From NCBI GenBank assembly GCA_004431415.1, contig QPMI01000067.1:1-26221 (forward strand): a stretch of 26,221 nucleotides of DNA. The letters are read 5' to 3'. How positions within the stretch are numbered: position 1 is the first letter of the stretch; every line of letters begins with the position of its first letter. Both the position numbers and the translations under genes were made by a program. Source of the DNA: Cyanophora paradoxa. Its lineage: Eukaryota; Glaucocystophyceae; Cyanophorales; Cyanophoraceae. The notes beneath the pieces are model-generated. The model had not been told where the DNA came from and made no database searches. It was given only the letters and a program-made list of their open reading frames with translations. This document shows positions 1-9,524 of this stretch, piece after piece.

Positions 1-1327
1 CATTATGTATCTGCACCTGGGTTATCTTGGGATGCTATGCTTAGGACACCAAGGCAAAAATAGAGCTTATAAGTGATGTAGAGCAATACGAATTTGTTGA
101 GAGGGGAATCAGGGGTGGCTTTGCAACAATGCCTTGTAGGTATGCTGAGGCTGATGGTGAAACTCCCATATAAGCTGTTTGATGCTAACAACTTGTATGG
201 CTACTGTTTGAGTCAGCCAATCCCAGTTGGTGATTTTAGATGGAGACCGAATTCAACCCACAAGATAACAGATCCAGTTTCCTGGAAGTTGATCTGGATT
301 ACCCAATTAGGCTATATCTAGACCACAGTGATTTCCCCTAATTATTAACAAGAAAATAGTAGAATATGCAGAATTATCACAATATCAAAAGAGCCTATTA
401 GATCTCTTCAGGAGAAGAGCTTGATAAGACCCCTAAGCTAACTGCAACCTTTGGTTCTGTGACCAACTATGTGATTTCTGAGCCTCTTCTACAGTATCTG
501 TTGGACAAAGGGTGAAATAAAGAAGGTTCACAGGGTCCTATCATTTACTGTGGCTCCTGTAATGAAACCCTACATTGAGCTGAATACTGAGATGAGAAGG
601 AAAGCAGTGAATAAATTCGAGGCTGATTTCTATAAACTCATGAATAACTCAATCTATGGGAAATGCATTGAATCTTGCAGAGGTAGATCTGTGGTTAAGA
701 TTGCAAACAGTGAGAAACTGTTTATGAAATATGCAGCCTCCCATTGGTGAAATCAACAAGTCCCATAAACGAAAAGCAGTTGCCTTTGAGTTTTACACAA
801 AGCATGTGAAGCTAGATAAGCCTGTTGCATTGGGCTTATGTTTGGATGCAGCCAAACTGCATAATACAAGTTCTTCTATGATACTGTAAGGTCCCAATGG
901 ACAAAAGCAAAGTTACTATTCCATGATACTGATTCCTTTTGTCTATATATCGAATCTAAGACCCTACAAAAGATAGAGAATATATCCTATGCATTAGACC
1001 TTGGAGGTGATTCCAGAATGACCCCAGGTAAATACAAAAATGAGATGCCAGGTTCTGCTATATTGGAGTATGTGGGTCTGAGAGCCAAAGTTTACAGTTT
1101 CAGAACTGCTGAGATTGAGAGAAGTAAGCTTCTGGGACTTCCACTGAGGAACTCCAATTTGATTTTAAGCAGTGTTTATTTGCAGGTATCAGCAAGCTGT
1201 GACTGCAAAGCAAAGAGAAGGGCAGATCACACAATAATAGATACTGTGAGTAGAGGGTTGCCCTAAACTGCTTGATGCAAAGAGATACATCTTACCAGAT
1301 GGCATTAATTCTGTTCCTTTTAATTAA
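1..1327 (+). pseudogene. polB: 3' part of protein-primed DNA polymerase B, frame-broken first copy
   Basis: The segment encodes the palm and C-terminal part of the same polymerase that spans 17329-20573. The DANNLYG motif A lies at about 180-200, the NNSIYGK motif B region at about 640-665 and the DTDS motif C at about 926-937. The stop is TAA at 1325-1327. More than ten single-base gains or losses (for example near 46, 131, 145, 241, 395, 509 and 739) break the frame. Most are in homopolymers, so they may be sequencing errors rather than decay. At about 430 this copy has four C where the other has three, and only the four-C version keeps the polymerase frame open there. Substitutions at 823, 933, 1044, 1050, 1053 and 1086 are all third-codon-position changes. 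The 5' part of the gene is outside the window. Confidence 0.85.
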
Positions 1328-1330
1328 GAG

Positions 1331-2422
1331 ATGCCAGCAACTGGAAGAATAGTAGGAGAACCACTGAGCAACTGCAAGGTAACTACTGCCTATCACAGTT
1401 CCAAAGGAGGAAAAAGGGGATTCTCGAATGTTAAAAAGTCTGAAATGAAAGAGCTTGTCCCAGTAGAGATTCCAGTTGCTATTGCAGTGAAAGAAACCAG
1501 CAAGATTGCAAGAGATTCTATGATGTGAGAACTGGTTACAAGGGCTTCAAGCTATGAGGGCTGAGTTACCTGATGAATCTATAGAGCAGTTGCAAGAGTT
1601 CTATAAAAAACAGGAAGTTGTTCAGAATCAATGCACCTGCTATATCTAGAAGAGAGATCCATGGTTCCAATAAGGCAACCCTTGATACCTATGTGATTGA
1701 TTTGCTCTTTTTCCCAGCTTATAAGAAACAAAACAATGGCTATGATACCTTTATGACTGCAATGGAATCCACATAAGAACTGGTATATCATACCTATAAG
1801 GGATAAATCAGCTCTCACTACATTAGCTGCATTTAAGCAGCTTGAAATGAGAGTGGCAAGACCCATAGTAAAGGTTCAATCAGATGCTGGGAGTGAATTC
1901 CAAAATCGAATATTCCAGGAGTATCTATCTAGTAAATACATAGAACACAAGTGAGTGGAACTGCTGACCATAGAAGCAAGGTCGAATTGAAGCTTTAACA
2001 GCAGATTAAGAGACTGATCAAACTACTGCATAGCAATAACACAGCTAGATTCTTTGATGTGTTGGGTGATATTGAGTTTAATTACAATAATACAGTTCAC
2101 TCAGCTACTAAGATGAAGCAGGTGAAACTACAGAGGAGCATTATAGGTATATAGTGGGATTAGAAGATGAGAGATTCAGAAATCAATAGCTTATCTTGAC
2201 ACCATGCAGCTGGCATGTTTGTTAGAGTGAAAGTTGAGAAGAACCCCTTTGCTAAACAGGGTAACAATTGGTCTAGGATGGTTTACACTGTTGATAGTAG
2301 AGAAGGCTTTAAGTTAAGCTAAAGAGTCCCACTGGAGAGATCATAGATAACAGGTTTGCTTTCCATGAGTTGTTGCCTGTGAATGCAGTTGAGTATCTGG
2401 AAACCCTACAGTGGATGCCTTA
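1331..2422 (+). pseudogene. DDE integrase, frame-broken first copy
   Basis: This is the counterpart of the integrase at 20577-21689. It starts at an ATG three bases after the polymerase stop, as in the other copy, and ends at the same TAG. The core motifs survive in pieces: the YVID strand near 1690, the SDAGSEF strand near 1882 and the GRIEA helix near 1981. Small indels, for example near 1352, 1370, 1430, 1510 and 1550, split it into short frames. Because the partner copy is intact, the breaks are either recent decay or, more likely, uncorrected read errors near a contig end. Confidence 0.85.
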
Positions 2423-2686
2423 GAGCAAGCTAAAGAGGAAGCTAGGGTTGATGCTGCTATAAGGAGAGAGGGCATAGAAGCTGCTAATGAAGTCCAGATA
2501 AGCCTTTGATAGAAGCTAGAAGGAGAGGCTGGGAAAGTTAACAGGGAACTCAAAAGCTCACTATAGCAGGCACACAGAAACTTTCAGAAGTGAATAGCAG
2601 AGATGGTATATGACTTTCAGACTACTAAGGAGTCATATACAGCCCCTAAACTCAGAGAACACTAAGAGATAGGACAAAACTAGCTA
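2410..2686 (+). pseudogene. Integrase-tail reading frame, frame-broken first copy
   Basis: This is the counterpart of the charged, Ala/Glu/Lys-rich frame at 21677-21961, which follows the integrase in the -1 frame. Several one-base losses break it here. The sequence around the overlap with the integrase stop (about 2398-2425) is identical in both copies, so the frame change between integrase and tail is not peculiar to one copy. Confidence 0.55.
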
Positions 2687-2912
2687 AGTTTGCTAGGCAA
2701 AAACTCGTTTTTTCCAAATATATGTATGACTGATATACATATATGCACTGATATACACATAGTCTTGTAGATCTTATCAAGCGCTTCACAGCGATATGCA
2801 GAACGTTGCGTTTTGATGATCTGGTGATGAGATATAACAGTTTGAAGATGCAAAAGTCACTTGCCATAGTAGACTTGGTGAACACTAGCCAGGAGTCGAC
2901 TTGGTGGTAAGC

Positions 2913-2983
2913 CGTTTTTGGCTCAGAGAATAGAGCGCTTGATTTCTGACTCCAACTACGCGGTTCAAATCCGCTCGGGAACC
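2913..2983 (+). tRNA. tRNA-like sequence, possibly tRNA-Arg(UCU), imperfect
   Basis: A D-arm is visible (GCTC, loop AGAGAATA, GAGC), as is a T-arm (GCGG, TTCAAAT, CCGC). Between them is a weak anticodon arm whose loop could present TCT, with an extra base relative to a normal 7-nt loop. The 3' end (CGGGAACC) finds no convincing 5' acceptor partner. It may be a degenerate tRNA, a tRNA-derived element or a tRNA damaged by sequence errors. The second copy lies at 22188-22258 and differs by a C/A change in the anticodon arm and one G. Confidence 0.35.
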
Positions 2984-3822
2984 TTTACTTCGTTCGCGTG
3001 AAACTTGAAAAGTAAAAAAAAAACGCGGTTTTTCTAGATTAATGCTGTACCCGTCTAGAAAATCAATATTAACGTTTGCTACGATATCTCAACACCAACT
3101 TATCAAATCGATGCGCTTAAAACGTCATAAAATCGAGCATTTCAAGGCGGTCACAGCGCTTATGAGCCATATCGGAATTTCACTAACTGTACTCCAAATC
3201 GCGATGAAACGATTTTGAATTTCGATTTTAATTCGATTAAATCCATTAAACGTGAGTTTTTATATAGATCACTAGGAAGTTATCAAATCGATGCACTGAC
3301 GGTCGAATATAATCCATATATCATACATAACAATAACTTGCAATCACATATACGAATCTCAATGTGTATAGATCGCTATTACGATTAAAGCGAGTTTTGA
3401 AATTCAAAATTAATTCGATTAAATTCGATTATAACTCAAAAATCGCGATTTATAACCATATACTTATCGTTTCGATCAACTTATGATATCGAATATTCAA
3501 CTATATTATATTGCTTCGATAACTGTGATCCCATCTATGATCCATCAATCTAACACTGCATTTAGTAAGCATCTGCCCTAGATTCCCCTATTTATTATAT
3601 TTATATTTAAGTGGACTCAAGGTTGACTCATATTAATCGTAAAAGTAGTAAAAGTATATGGATTTTGTTACGAATTCAATGCAAGGGTTGACTAAGTGGG
3701 TTGAGTTGACTCAAATTTCACAGGAAATAACAATGAATCAGAGTATAAATGCATTTTTTGAATCAACTACACAACTAACACTGAGATTTTACCAATATAT
3801 GAGTCCTTACTGAATATGGTTT

Positions 3823-3914
3823 GTGTGACAGGTGTGACAGGTCTATCCAAACTTTTCTATAGCATAAAAATGAACTCTCAAAAGTTTGGGATGGACCTGT
3901 CACACCTGTCACAC
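3823..3914. repeat. GTGTGACAG hairpin, first copy
   Basis: The left arm is two tandem GTGTGACAG units followed by GTCTATCC and AAACTTTT. The right arm is its near-perfect reverse complement, separated by an AT-rich loop of about 23 nt. The only arm mismatch seen in both copies is T against G, which can wobble-pair. It matches 23111-23203. Confidence 0.85.
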
Positions 3915-4016
3915 TCGATTATTTCATTTGTTTATTCAAGTAGAATTACATAGATAAACTTCTTACTTATTGTTACTGAGTTTTTCATTATAAAGAGATC
4001 CTTACTGAATATGGTT

Positions 4017-4034
4017 GTGTGACAGGTGTGACAG
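4017..4034 (+). repeat. GTGTGACAG half-site, first copy
   Basis: Two tandem GTGTGACAG units preceded by the shared leader CCTTACTGAATATGG but without a facing inverted arm. It matches 23308-23326. Confidence 0.75.
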
Positions 4035-4110
4035 GATGCATTTTGTGAATCAACTACACCAACTAACACTGAAATTTTAACATTAAAGAGATCCTTACTG
4101 AATATGGTTT

Positions 4111-4201
4111 GTGTGACAGGTGTGACAGGTCTATCCCAACTTTTCTATAACATAAAAATGAACTATCAAAGTTTGGGATAGACCTGTCACACCTGTCACA
4201 C
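4111..4201. repeat. Second GTGTGACAG hairpin, first copy
   Basis: This has the same architecture as 3823-3914, including the leader CCTTACTGAATATGG before the left arm. Here the arms read CTATCCC and GGGATAG, so the mismatch of the first hairpin is paired. It matches 23403-23494. Confidence 0.85.
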
Positions 4202-4449
4202 CCAATTATTTCAAAAATCCTAAGGGTCCCCCTTAGAATCATTAAAACATGATAAAAACATATAAGTTTCATGTTAATTACGATTGAATTCAATAAGAGA
4301 TCGATTTGTTTTATTAACAAATGAATCTTTTATGGATCTTAATCGAGTTTAGCGATATATTTCCGATTAAATGAATTAAATTAATTAAATTTAATCGAGA
4401 AAGTACATGAATATAATATCGATTAAATCAATTAACTTTTAGACCAATC

Positions 4450-4731
4450 ACACATAGTAAAATGCGGAGTTTTAACCAGAGGCAAGATCTAATTGAGATT
4501 CAGTTATATTATTCGGAAATATATACAGATTATCGATAGACTCAGTAAGACTAATCGGAAAATAAGAGAAATTTACGATAAAATATCGAAAAGAATACAA
4601 AATAATCGAAATAAATGAATATTCGATAAGATATACACAGATTATCGATTGATTGAAATAGAATATACGAGATATATCAACAAAATCAATTAAGATAAGC
4701 CGAGGTTAAAACTCCGCATTTTACTATGTGT
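4450..4731. mobile_element. 282-bp segment with perfect 28-bp terminal inverted repeats, first copy
   Basis: Bases 4450-4477 (starting ACACATAGTAAAATGCGG) are the exact reverse complement of 4704-4731 (ending CCGCATTTTACTATGTGT). The interior is AT-rich, non-coding, and repeats ACAGATTATCGAT twice. The right inverted repeat abuts the interrupted coding frame of the WD40 gene; the left side is viral AT-rich DNA. It could be a miniature inverted-repeat element, or the viral terminus with its repeat folded back. I see no clear target-site duplication in the immediate flanks (left ..ACCAATC, right TACACGG..). Second copy 23745-24027. Confidence 0.7.
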
Positions 4732-6824
4732 TACACGGAGTCAGCCTACGGAACGGATGTGAATATCTTTGCTATCAATCCATGCGGGTCAATCAATCCT
4801 CGACGACGCCAGCATACACATCAGTAAAGAAGTTGACAGGGCATGGCTGGGGAGTGACGAGGGCAGTGTTCGATCCTCTGGGACGATTCCTCATCACGGC
4901 CAGTGCAGACCACACTGTTCGACTCTGGTACATTTATATATATATGCTATGGAGTGATTATGAATATCAGAACTGCAGTAATTGACAGGGGGATATATAC
5001 GACAGGGGGACAAGCGACTGGCCCAACTGTGGTACAATCTTGACCTGTACATTCGCGATTGGACAGCCGGAACGAAACTTCACTCTTAACGCTGCTTCGA
5101 AGACGATATTTTCCGGTGCGCGCGTGCGAAATAATTTGCATGATGGGTATATATACCTGTGGATATATATAATTAAACTTTTGGTATCAGAGCCTGTCGC
5201 TCAATTGAATAGAACCCTCATTGCAATAGAGGACTCGCGATCAGTCTCCTCAATGGTCACCACTGCGCATGCGGCCTTTGTCATGCTCAACAAAACTGCG
5301 GGCCCCGATTCACAACAAAGCAACATGCGACTGATATGGATCGAAGACTTTCGCCTGAAAACGAAAGAATTTTCGGCTGCAAGCAACTTGAGCGGACTCG
5401 ATTTCTCTTTGTTTTCGGTATCTTCTGATGGACAAAGCGTCGCGGGGGCGGCTCGGGCCTATGTGTTTCTCTGGAGATCAGTGGAAAGTGAATGGCGTTT
5501 GGTTCAGAGCGTTTCATCACCATGCTTGATCATTCAGATGCACACTAGTACTTCACCCGATTACAGATCTAGAGAAGAGTTCGAATCTAGCATCGATATC
5601 GTGTCAGTTCGTGCTTTGGGTTCCTTCAATCACCAGCTTCTCCTAACGCCTACGATCTATATCTGTTCGGCTGATATTCATCATTTCGCGGGACATGTCG
5701 AATATTTCCTCGTCTACGTTTATGAACAAACTAGATAAACTTGGCAAAGGCATCGATGATAATTTTTTCCCCAGTAGCTGGATATTCTCTTCTCAAGGGA
5801 CTCTCCTTGCACATTCTTCAAATGGAGCAGCTGATGCTGTCATCTTTCACTCGAAAACAGCATCTATCCTGCAGCGAGTACCTAAGCCGACAGACTACAG
5901 TTTCAGCAATTCTTATAATTATGTGGCGTGCGCATTTTGGCCTGACGAAAGGAGCTTTTAGTGTCTGGTATTCGCGTCAGTGGACTCGGGCAATTCATCG
6001 TCTCAGTCGAATTTCGATTCCGCTGGTGAATCAATAGGAACTTACGAAGCTCCAGGCGATCTCGTGCAGATCACATCTGTGCTCGTGACCTTGGATGCCA
6101 GATATGTTCTGGCGAGCGCAGGAGGATTGGTATATTGCTGGTCCTCAGGTGGCAAACTCGATCGCGTATTTCGAAGTGAAGGGGCAATCTCGCGTATAGC
6201 AATTTCGCCAATCTCAAGTTTTCTTATCGCCGAGATCCCTTCGCCTTCACCCAGCTATGCATATGGAACTCAAAGCCATCTTGAGATTTGGTGATCTGAC
6301 GCCCTTCATTATTCTTGTGATATCGATGTGAATTGCATGGTCTGACGAATTGTATTTGGCGCTAGGTCTGTGGCTGGCAATCATGTTCCACATCGCGACA
6401 CGTCTATGTCGATTTCGAACAACACAAACAACGGCAGCGGTAAATCAGATCTGGATCCGATCGCCAACAGTACAATTATCAACAAGCCGCTAGATCTGAA
6501 TTCCACAAAGCCTCTGAACTCAACAAACTCCGCGGCCGGTTTAGATGGCCAGGGCGCCGGCGGCCTCTGAATTCCACACACTCCGGATCCAGCCTCCTTG
6601 ATTCTCAAGCAAATTGCAGTCCACTATTTTGCGCGCGGGCTTCGTGGTACATTGACCTTGTGATTATCTTGGCCATCGTTTTCTTCATAGCAATACTGTC
6701 GCTGATTATCTACATCAATCGAGCTAGAATATTTAGAAAGTTAGGCGGGCATTTTTCGAAAACAAGAGTACGAAAGCCTCGAGTAATATTAGGCAACTTA
6801 GTTTCTGCAGATAATACCGTATAG
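4732..6824 (+). CDS. WD40-repeat protein with C-terminal membrane helix, 5'-truncated, first copy
   Basis: Three exons can be followed. Exon 1 runs from the inverted-repeat boundary to 4927 and encodes a clear WD40 unit (GHGWGVTRAVFDPLGRFL, then SADHTVRLW). An intron of 78 nt (GT at 4928, AG at 5005) restores the Trp codon. Exon 2 (5006-6290) carries further propeller strands (DGYIYLW, ARAYVFLW, ASAGGLVYCW, SHLEIW). A 75-nt intron (6291-6365) again splits a Trp codon. Exon 3 (6366-6824) is Ser/Asn-rich with several N-x-S/T sequons, then a hydrophobic helix of about 20 residues (LVIILAIVFFIAILSLIIYI) and a basic tail. One-base homopolymer losses interrupt exon 2 (about 5620 to 5660 and about 5957) and exon 3 (about 6563); the other copy is in frame at several of these points. 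The protein is cellular in style. A WD40 propeller plus C-terminal membrane helix recalls Sec12/PREB, but I see no specific family signature. The start and N-terminus are missing. Confidence 0.65.
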
Positions 6825-6949
6825 TTTATATGCAGTGCATTTACGTATACTCGCATTTGGCCATCAATGTACCCGCTGAACGTTTTATAATTTTGATTGA
6901 TCACGAGCTGTGCGCCAGCGTATTTACCATGAGCCACTTCAACCGCCAT
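6710..6949 (-). other. Possible minus-strand exon facing the WD40 gene
   Basis: On the minus strand an open stretch, extendable to about 7020, has a protein-like composition (for example AVEVAHGKYAGAQLVIN and DGQMRVYVNALHINYT). It overlaps the 3' end of the WD40 gene in opposite orientation. The second copy (26004-26198) shows a different local frame because of indels. I do not recognise a family and cannot see splice boundaries with certainty. It may be chance. Confidence 0.2.
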
Positions 6950-7198
6950 ACGATGATTCGCTGTACAACGGAATTTGCAAGTGTAGCTTGCAGATTCATC
7001 GATAAAGAAAATCTAAATTACATTTCAATTGAATGAATGTTATAAACATAGTGGTACAGTTTTGCAAAAGGGCCTCATGATCGTCGCCCTCAGAACATAA
7101 TATGCACCGGTCCTCAATTATATTAGGAGGCGTGGGCATGCTGAGCTACACGGTCCTAGATGCCCTCATGCTGGTTAGAAACATGGCCGCGGGTCGCT
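6828..7198. other. Intergenic stretch downstream of the WD40 gene
   Basis: Moderate base composition, apart from the possible minus-strand exon noted separately. I see no convincing gene or RNA. The shift to strongly GC-rich DNA occurs at its right edge (about 7150-7200). Confidence 0.5.
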
Positions 7199-7199
7199 T

Positions 7200-7234
7200 G
7201 GGGGGAGGGGGGGGGCGGGGGCGGGGGCCGGGGA
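7200..7234 (+). repeat. G-rich homopurine tract
   Basis: About 35 nt made almost wholly of G runs of four to eight, broken by single A or C. It has enough G runs to form a G-quadruplex on the plus strand. It marks the left edge of the GC-rich compartment. Confidence 0.85.
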
Positions 7235-7580
7235 GGTCAAGAGAGGGTATGGGAGGTTGAGAGCTCGAGGAAGAGATGGGAGGGTAGCCTAGCTATAGTA
7301 GGTTCAGTTGCGGTCGCTGGGTCTTGAATATTTAATCGCGCCGCCAAGTCCACGGATGCGCCGGGGTACGGGATGAGTTCGTCGCTGGCGGAACGTGTGG
7401 AGGCTGCAAACCTCGTCGGCCTTACAGGCTGCAAAGCCCTGCCGACGCCGCGTTCGGTCTCCATCAGATTGACCTCCTCCCGCTCCCGTCGCCGCCGGCG
7501 GCCGTGCACGTGGGGTCCTGATCATGAGCGGCCACGTCCTTACCTATATATGCAGGCAACCTCTTCCTAGCCCGGCACGC

Positions 7581-7616
7581 CACCCCCCCCCCTCCCCTCC
7601 CCCCCCCCTCCCCCCT
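7581..7616 (+). repeat. C-rich homopyrimidine tract
   Basis: About 36 nt of C runs broken by single T. It is the strand-complement in style of the G tract about 380 bp upstream, so the two could pair or form G-quadruplex/i-motif structures. Run lengths in such tracts are unreliable in any assembly. Confidence 0.85.
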
Positions 7617-8429
7617 TGTCTTATCTAGAAGCCTAGTCTAAGTGATGGGGCGAAGGCGAAAAACTTCCAAAATTAAAAGCCTTCGTGAATACTGAGGGCA
7701 GGGCCCAGGTAGGGGAACATCTTGTTCCATGAAGGGGAAGGCCCTGAGGGAACTGAAAGAAGGAGAGAGAGTGGTGAGATCTAAAGGCAAGGAACAAAAG
7801 GGCATGCGCGCAGGCAGGCCGGGCCCGCCGCTTCCAGAAAAGAGGGGGCACTGCGGCACCGCTGCCCTCGAAGTAGAGGAAAACAGACCAAGGGGGCGAC
7901 TTCAACGATTGGGAGGGCGGCCCGCGGCCGACTGCCGAGAAAGAAGAGAGAGGCTGAAGGGCCGAAAAAGCTGTCCTGGCTGCAGCTGGTGGGCCGCGAG
8001 CTGGGGGCGGCGGCTGCCGCGGTGCAGGCACGGCGGCAGCCGCGCGCCCGCGGCGGGCGGCCGCGGGACGAAATTAAAGGCGGCGGCCGGCGGGATGAAA
8101 GGCGGCGGCCGCGAGGCGCTGCAGCAGCCGCGCTCTCGCGGCGGGCGGGGCGGGCCGGGGTGGCGGAGCGAGGCGGCGGCGACGGACGCACGCGCCCGCC
8201 GCGGGGCCCGACGGGCCGGCGGGGCGGGCGCGTGGGGACTCTGGGGAGGCGGGCGCGTGGGGAGGCGGCAGCGGGGCGGCAGGCCTAGGGGGCGGCACTT
8301 TCGCGCCGAGGTAATAGAGCCCGCGCTGTGAAGGATTGTGAGCAGCTGAGAGCTGAGAGGACTCGCGGGCGGCGAACTTTGAGCCTTATAATCACTAAGT
8401 TAGATCATCGGATCGGCAGAAAATGATCC

Positions 8430-8445
8430 ACTTCAGATCTGAAGT
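8430..8445. repeat. 16-bp perfect palindrome
   Basis: ACTTCAGATCTGAAGT is its own reverse complement. It lies in a short less GC-rich island (8380-8460) inside the GC-rich block. It may be a dimeric protein-binding site or chance. Confidence 0.4.
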
Positions 8446-9524
8446 AGAAAAAGTCGTGCTCTAAAAACCTCGCACGGGCGCGCCCCGCGGCCGCGGCCGG
8501 CTAGCGCTGCCTGATCGGCAAGCACGTCCGACGTCGACCGTCCTTGGTTCGCTTCGCGCGCCTCGCGATCGCCGCGCCGGCCGCGCCGCTGCGACGCTAG
8601 CGTCGGACTGCGGCAACTCGAGCTCGGGTCACGTCGGACTGCGGGGCAAGCTCGACGCCGCGCCACGAGTCGCGTCGCCGCGGCCGCGGCCCGCGGCCAC
8701 GTGCACTCGCGCCGCCGCTGCTTGTAGAGCGCTAGCAGCTCAACGCACAGCCTGGCAGCTACTCTATATCACTCCTCCTCCAGTCCGCGGGGCTTTGCAG
8801 ATGCGTCTCTCGCACTATCACTCGGGCGTCTCTTTTCGGATGTCTGGGCCGGGCCGGAGCATCTCTCTTCCAGCGCCCGGCGGGCGGCGCCCGCGCGCGG
8901 CTGCGGCGGGGCGAGCCTCGGAGCCGGCGCTCTTAAGCTTGGAGGGCGCCAGCCAGCGCCTACGTGCACGGCCGTCGCAGCTGCAGCTGGCGCCGCGGCG
9001 CCGGCGGCGCGCGGGTCCAAGGTCACCTAGCTATAGTACACGTGCACCAGCGCTAATTATAACCCCACGGCAGCAGGCTGCACCCTTGTATGTGTACTGC
9101 AGTCTTGACTAATTAACGTTCGATTTCAGATCTAGAGTTTTGCTTGTGCCTTGAACTACTTAGGCTAGTACTTGCTCGCCGACGCTCAGTTTGAGAGGGA
9201 TACAGGATCCAGAGTCGAGACCGGGTACAGAAAAAGTGGCCGCGACGAGCTCCCGCGCTTGGCGGCTGGGCCCCGCTGGGCCCTCAACGCAAGAACGAGA
9301 CAGTTTGCTCGTCGGGTCGCAACGATCTTGAGCTTCCCGCTCGAGCAACTTCGGCTGCGCGGTGACGGCACAGCCTAGACGACTGAGCAGACGTTTCCGT
9401 CGATTTCGCGTCGTCTTGCCAGCCCCGCAGGCGCCAGCCTGAGGATCCCCAGCGAAGGGACCCCCGCGCCGTTTCTCCAGCCTAGGCGGAGATCGAGCAA
9501 GCCGCTGGGCCTAGCGCGCGTAGA

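Larger units (their letters stand above)
2984..4449. other. AT-rich gene-poor right end of the viral element, first copy
   Basis: I see no credible gene in this 1.5 kb. It is rich in ATTCGATT/AATCGAAT-type motifs. It contains two long hairpins and one half-site of the GTGTGACAG family, plus repeats of about 45 nt beginning GCATTTT.TGAATCAACTAC (near 3747 and 4039). The hairpin family also occurs between viral genes at 13393-13495, which ties this stretch to the viral element rather than to the flanking cellular DNA. The second copy is 22259-23744. Confidence 0.7.
1..6927. repeat. First copy of the ~7 kb long direct repeat
   Basis: This stretch matches 19229-26221 base for base apart from many one-base indels and a few substitutions. 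It is 66 nt shorter than its partner overall, because it carries mostly single-base losses, chiefly in homopolymers. It holds the 3' part of the DNA polymerase gene, the integrase, the AT-rich right end and the WD40 gene. It starts at the first base of the window and its partner runs to the last base, the pattern of a circular or tandem 19,228-bp unit. Errors are densest over bases 1-2700. Confidence 0.95.
7235..9524. other. GC-rich stretch without a gene I can support
   Basis: Roughly 2.3 kb of very GC-rich DNA with long overlapping open frames on both strands, as expected by chance at this composition. The frames are dominated by Arg, Ala, Gly and Pro and show no recognisable domain. Visible details are GGCGGC-type simple sequence at about 8000-8290, a 16-bp perfect palindrome at 8430-8445, and the 13-mer CCTAGCTATAGTA at 7288-7300 and again at 9026-9038. 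It may hold the promoter and 5' leader of the coiled-coil gene that begins at 9525. Confidence 0.5.

Noticed and set aside
7633-8331. Several overlapping frames of 70-200 codons on both strands in the GC-rich block
   Set aside because: Stop codons are rare at this composition. The translations are Gly/Arg/Ala/Pro repeats without recognisable motifs, and frames on both strands are equally open.
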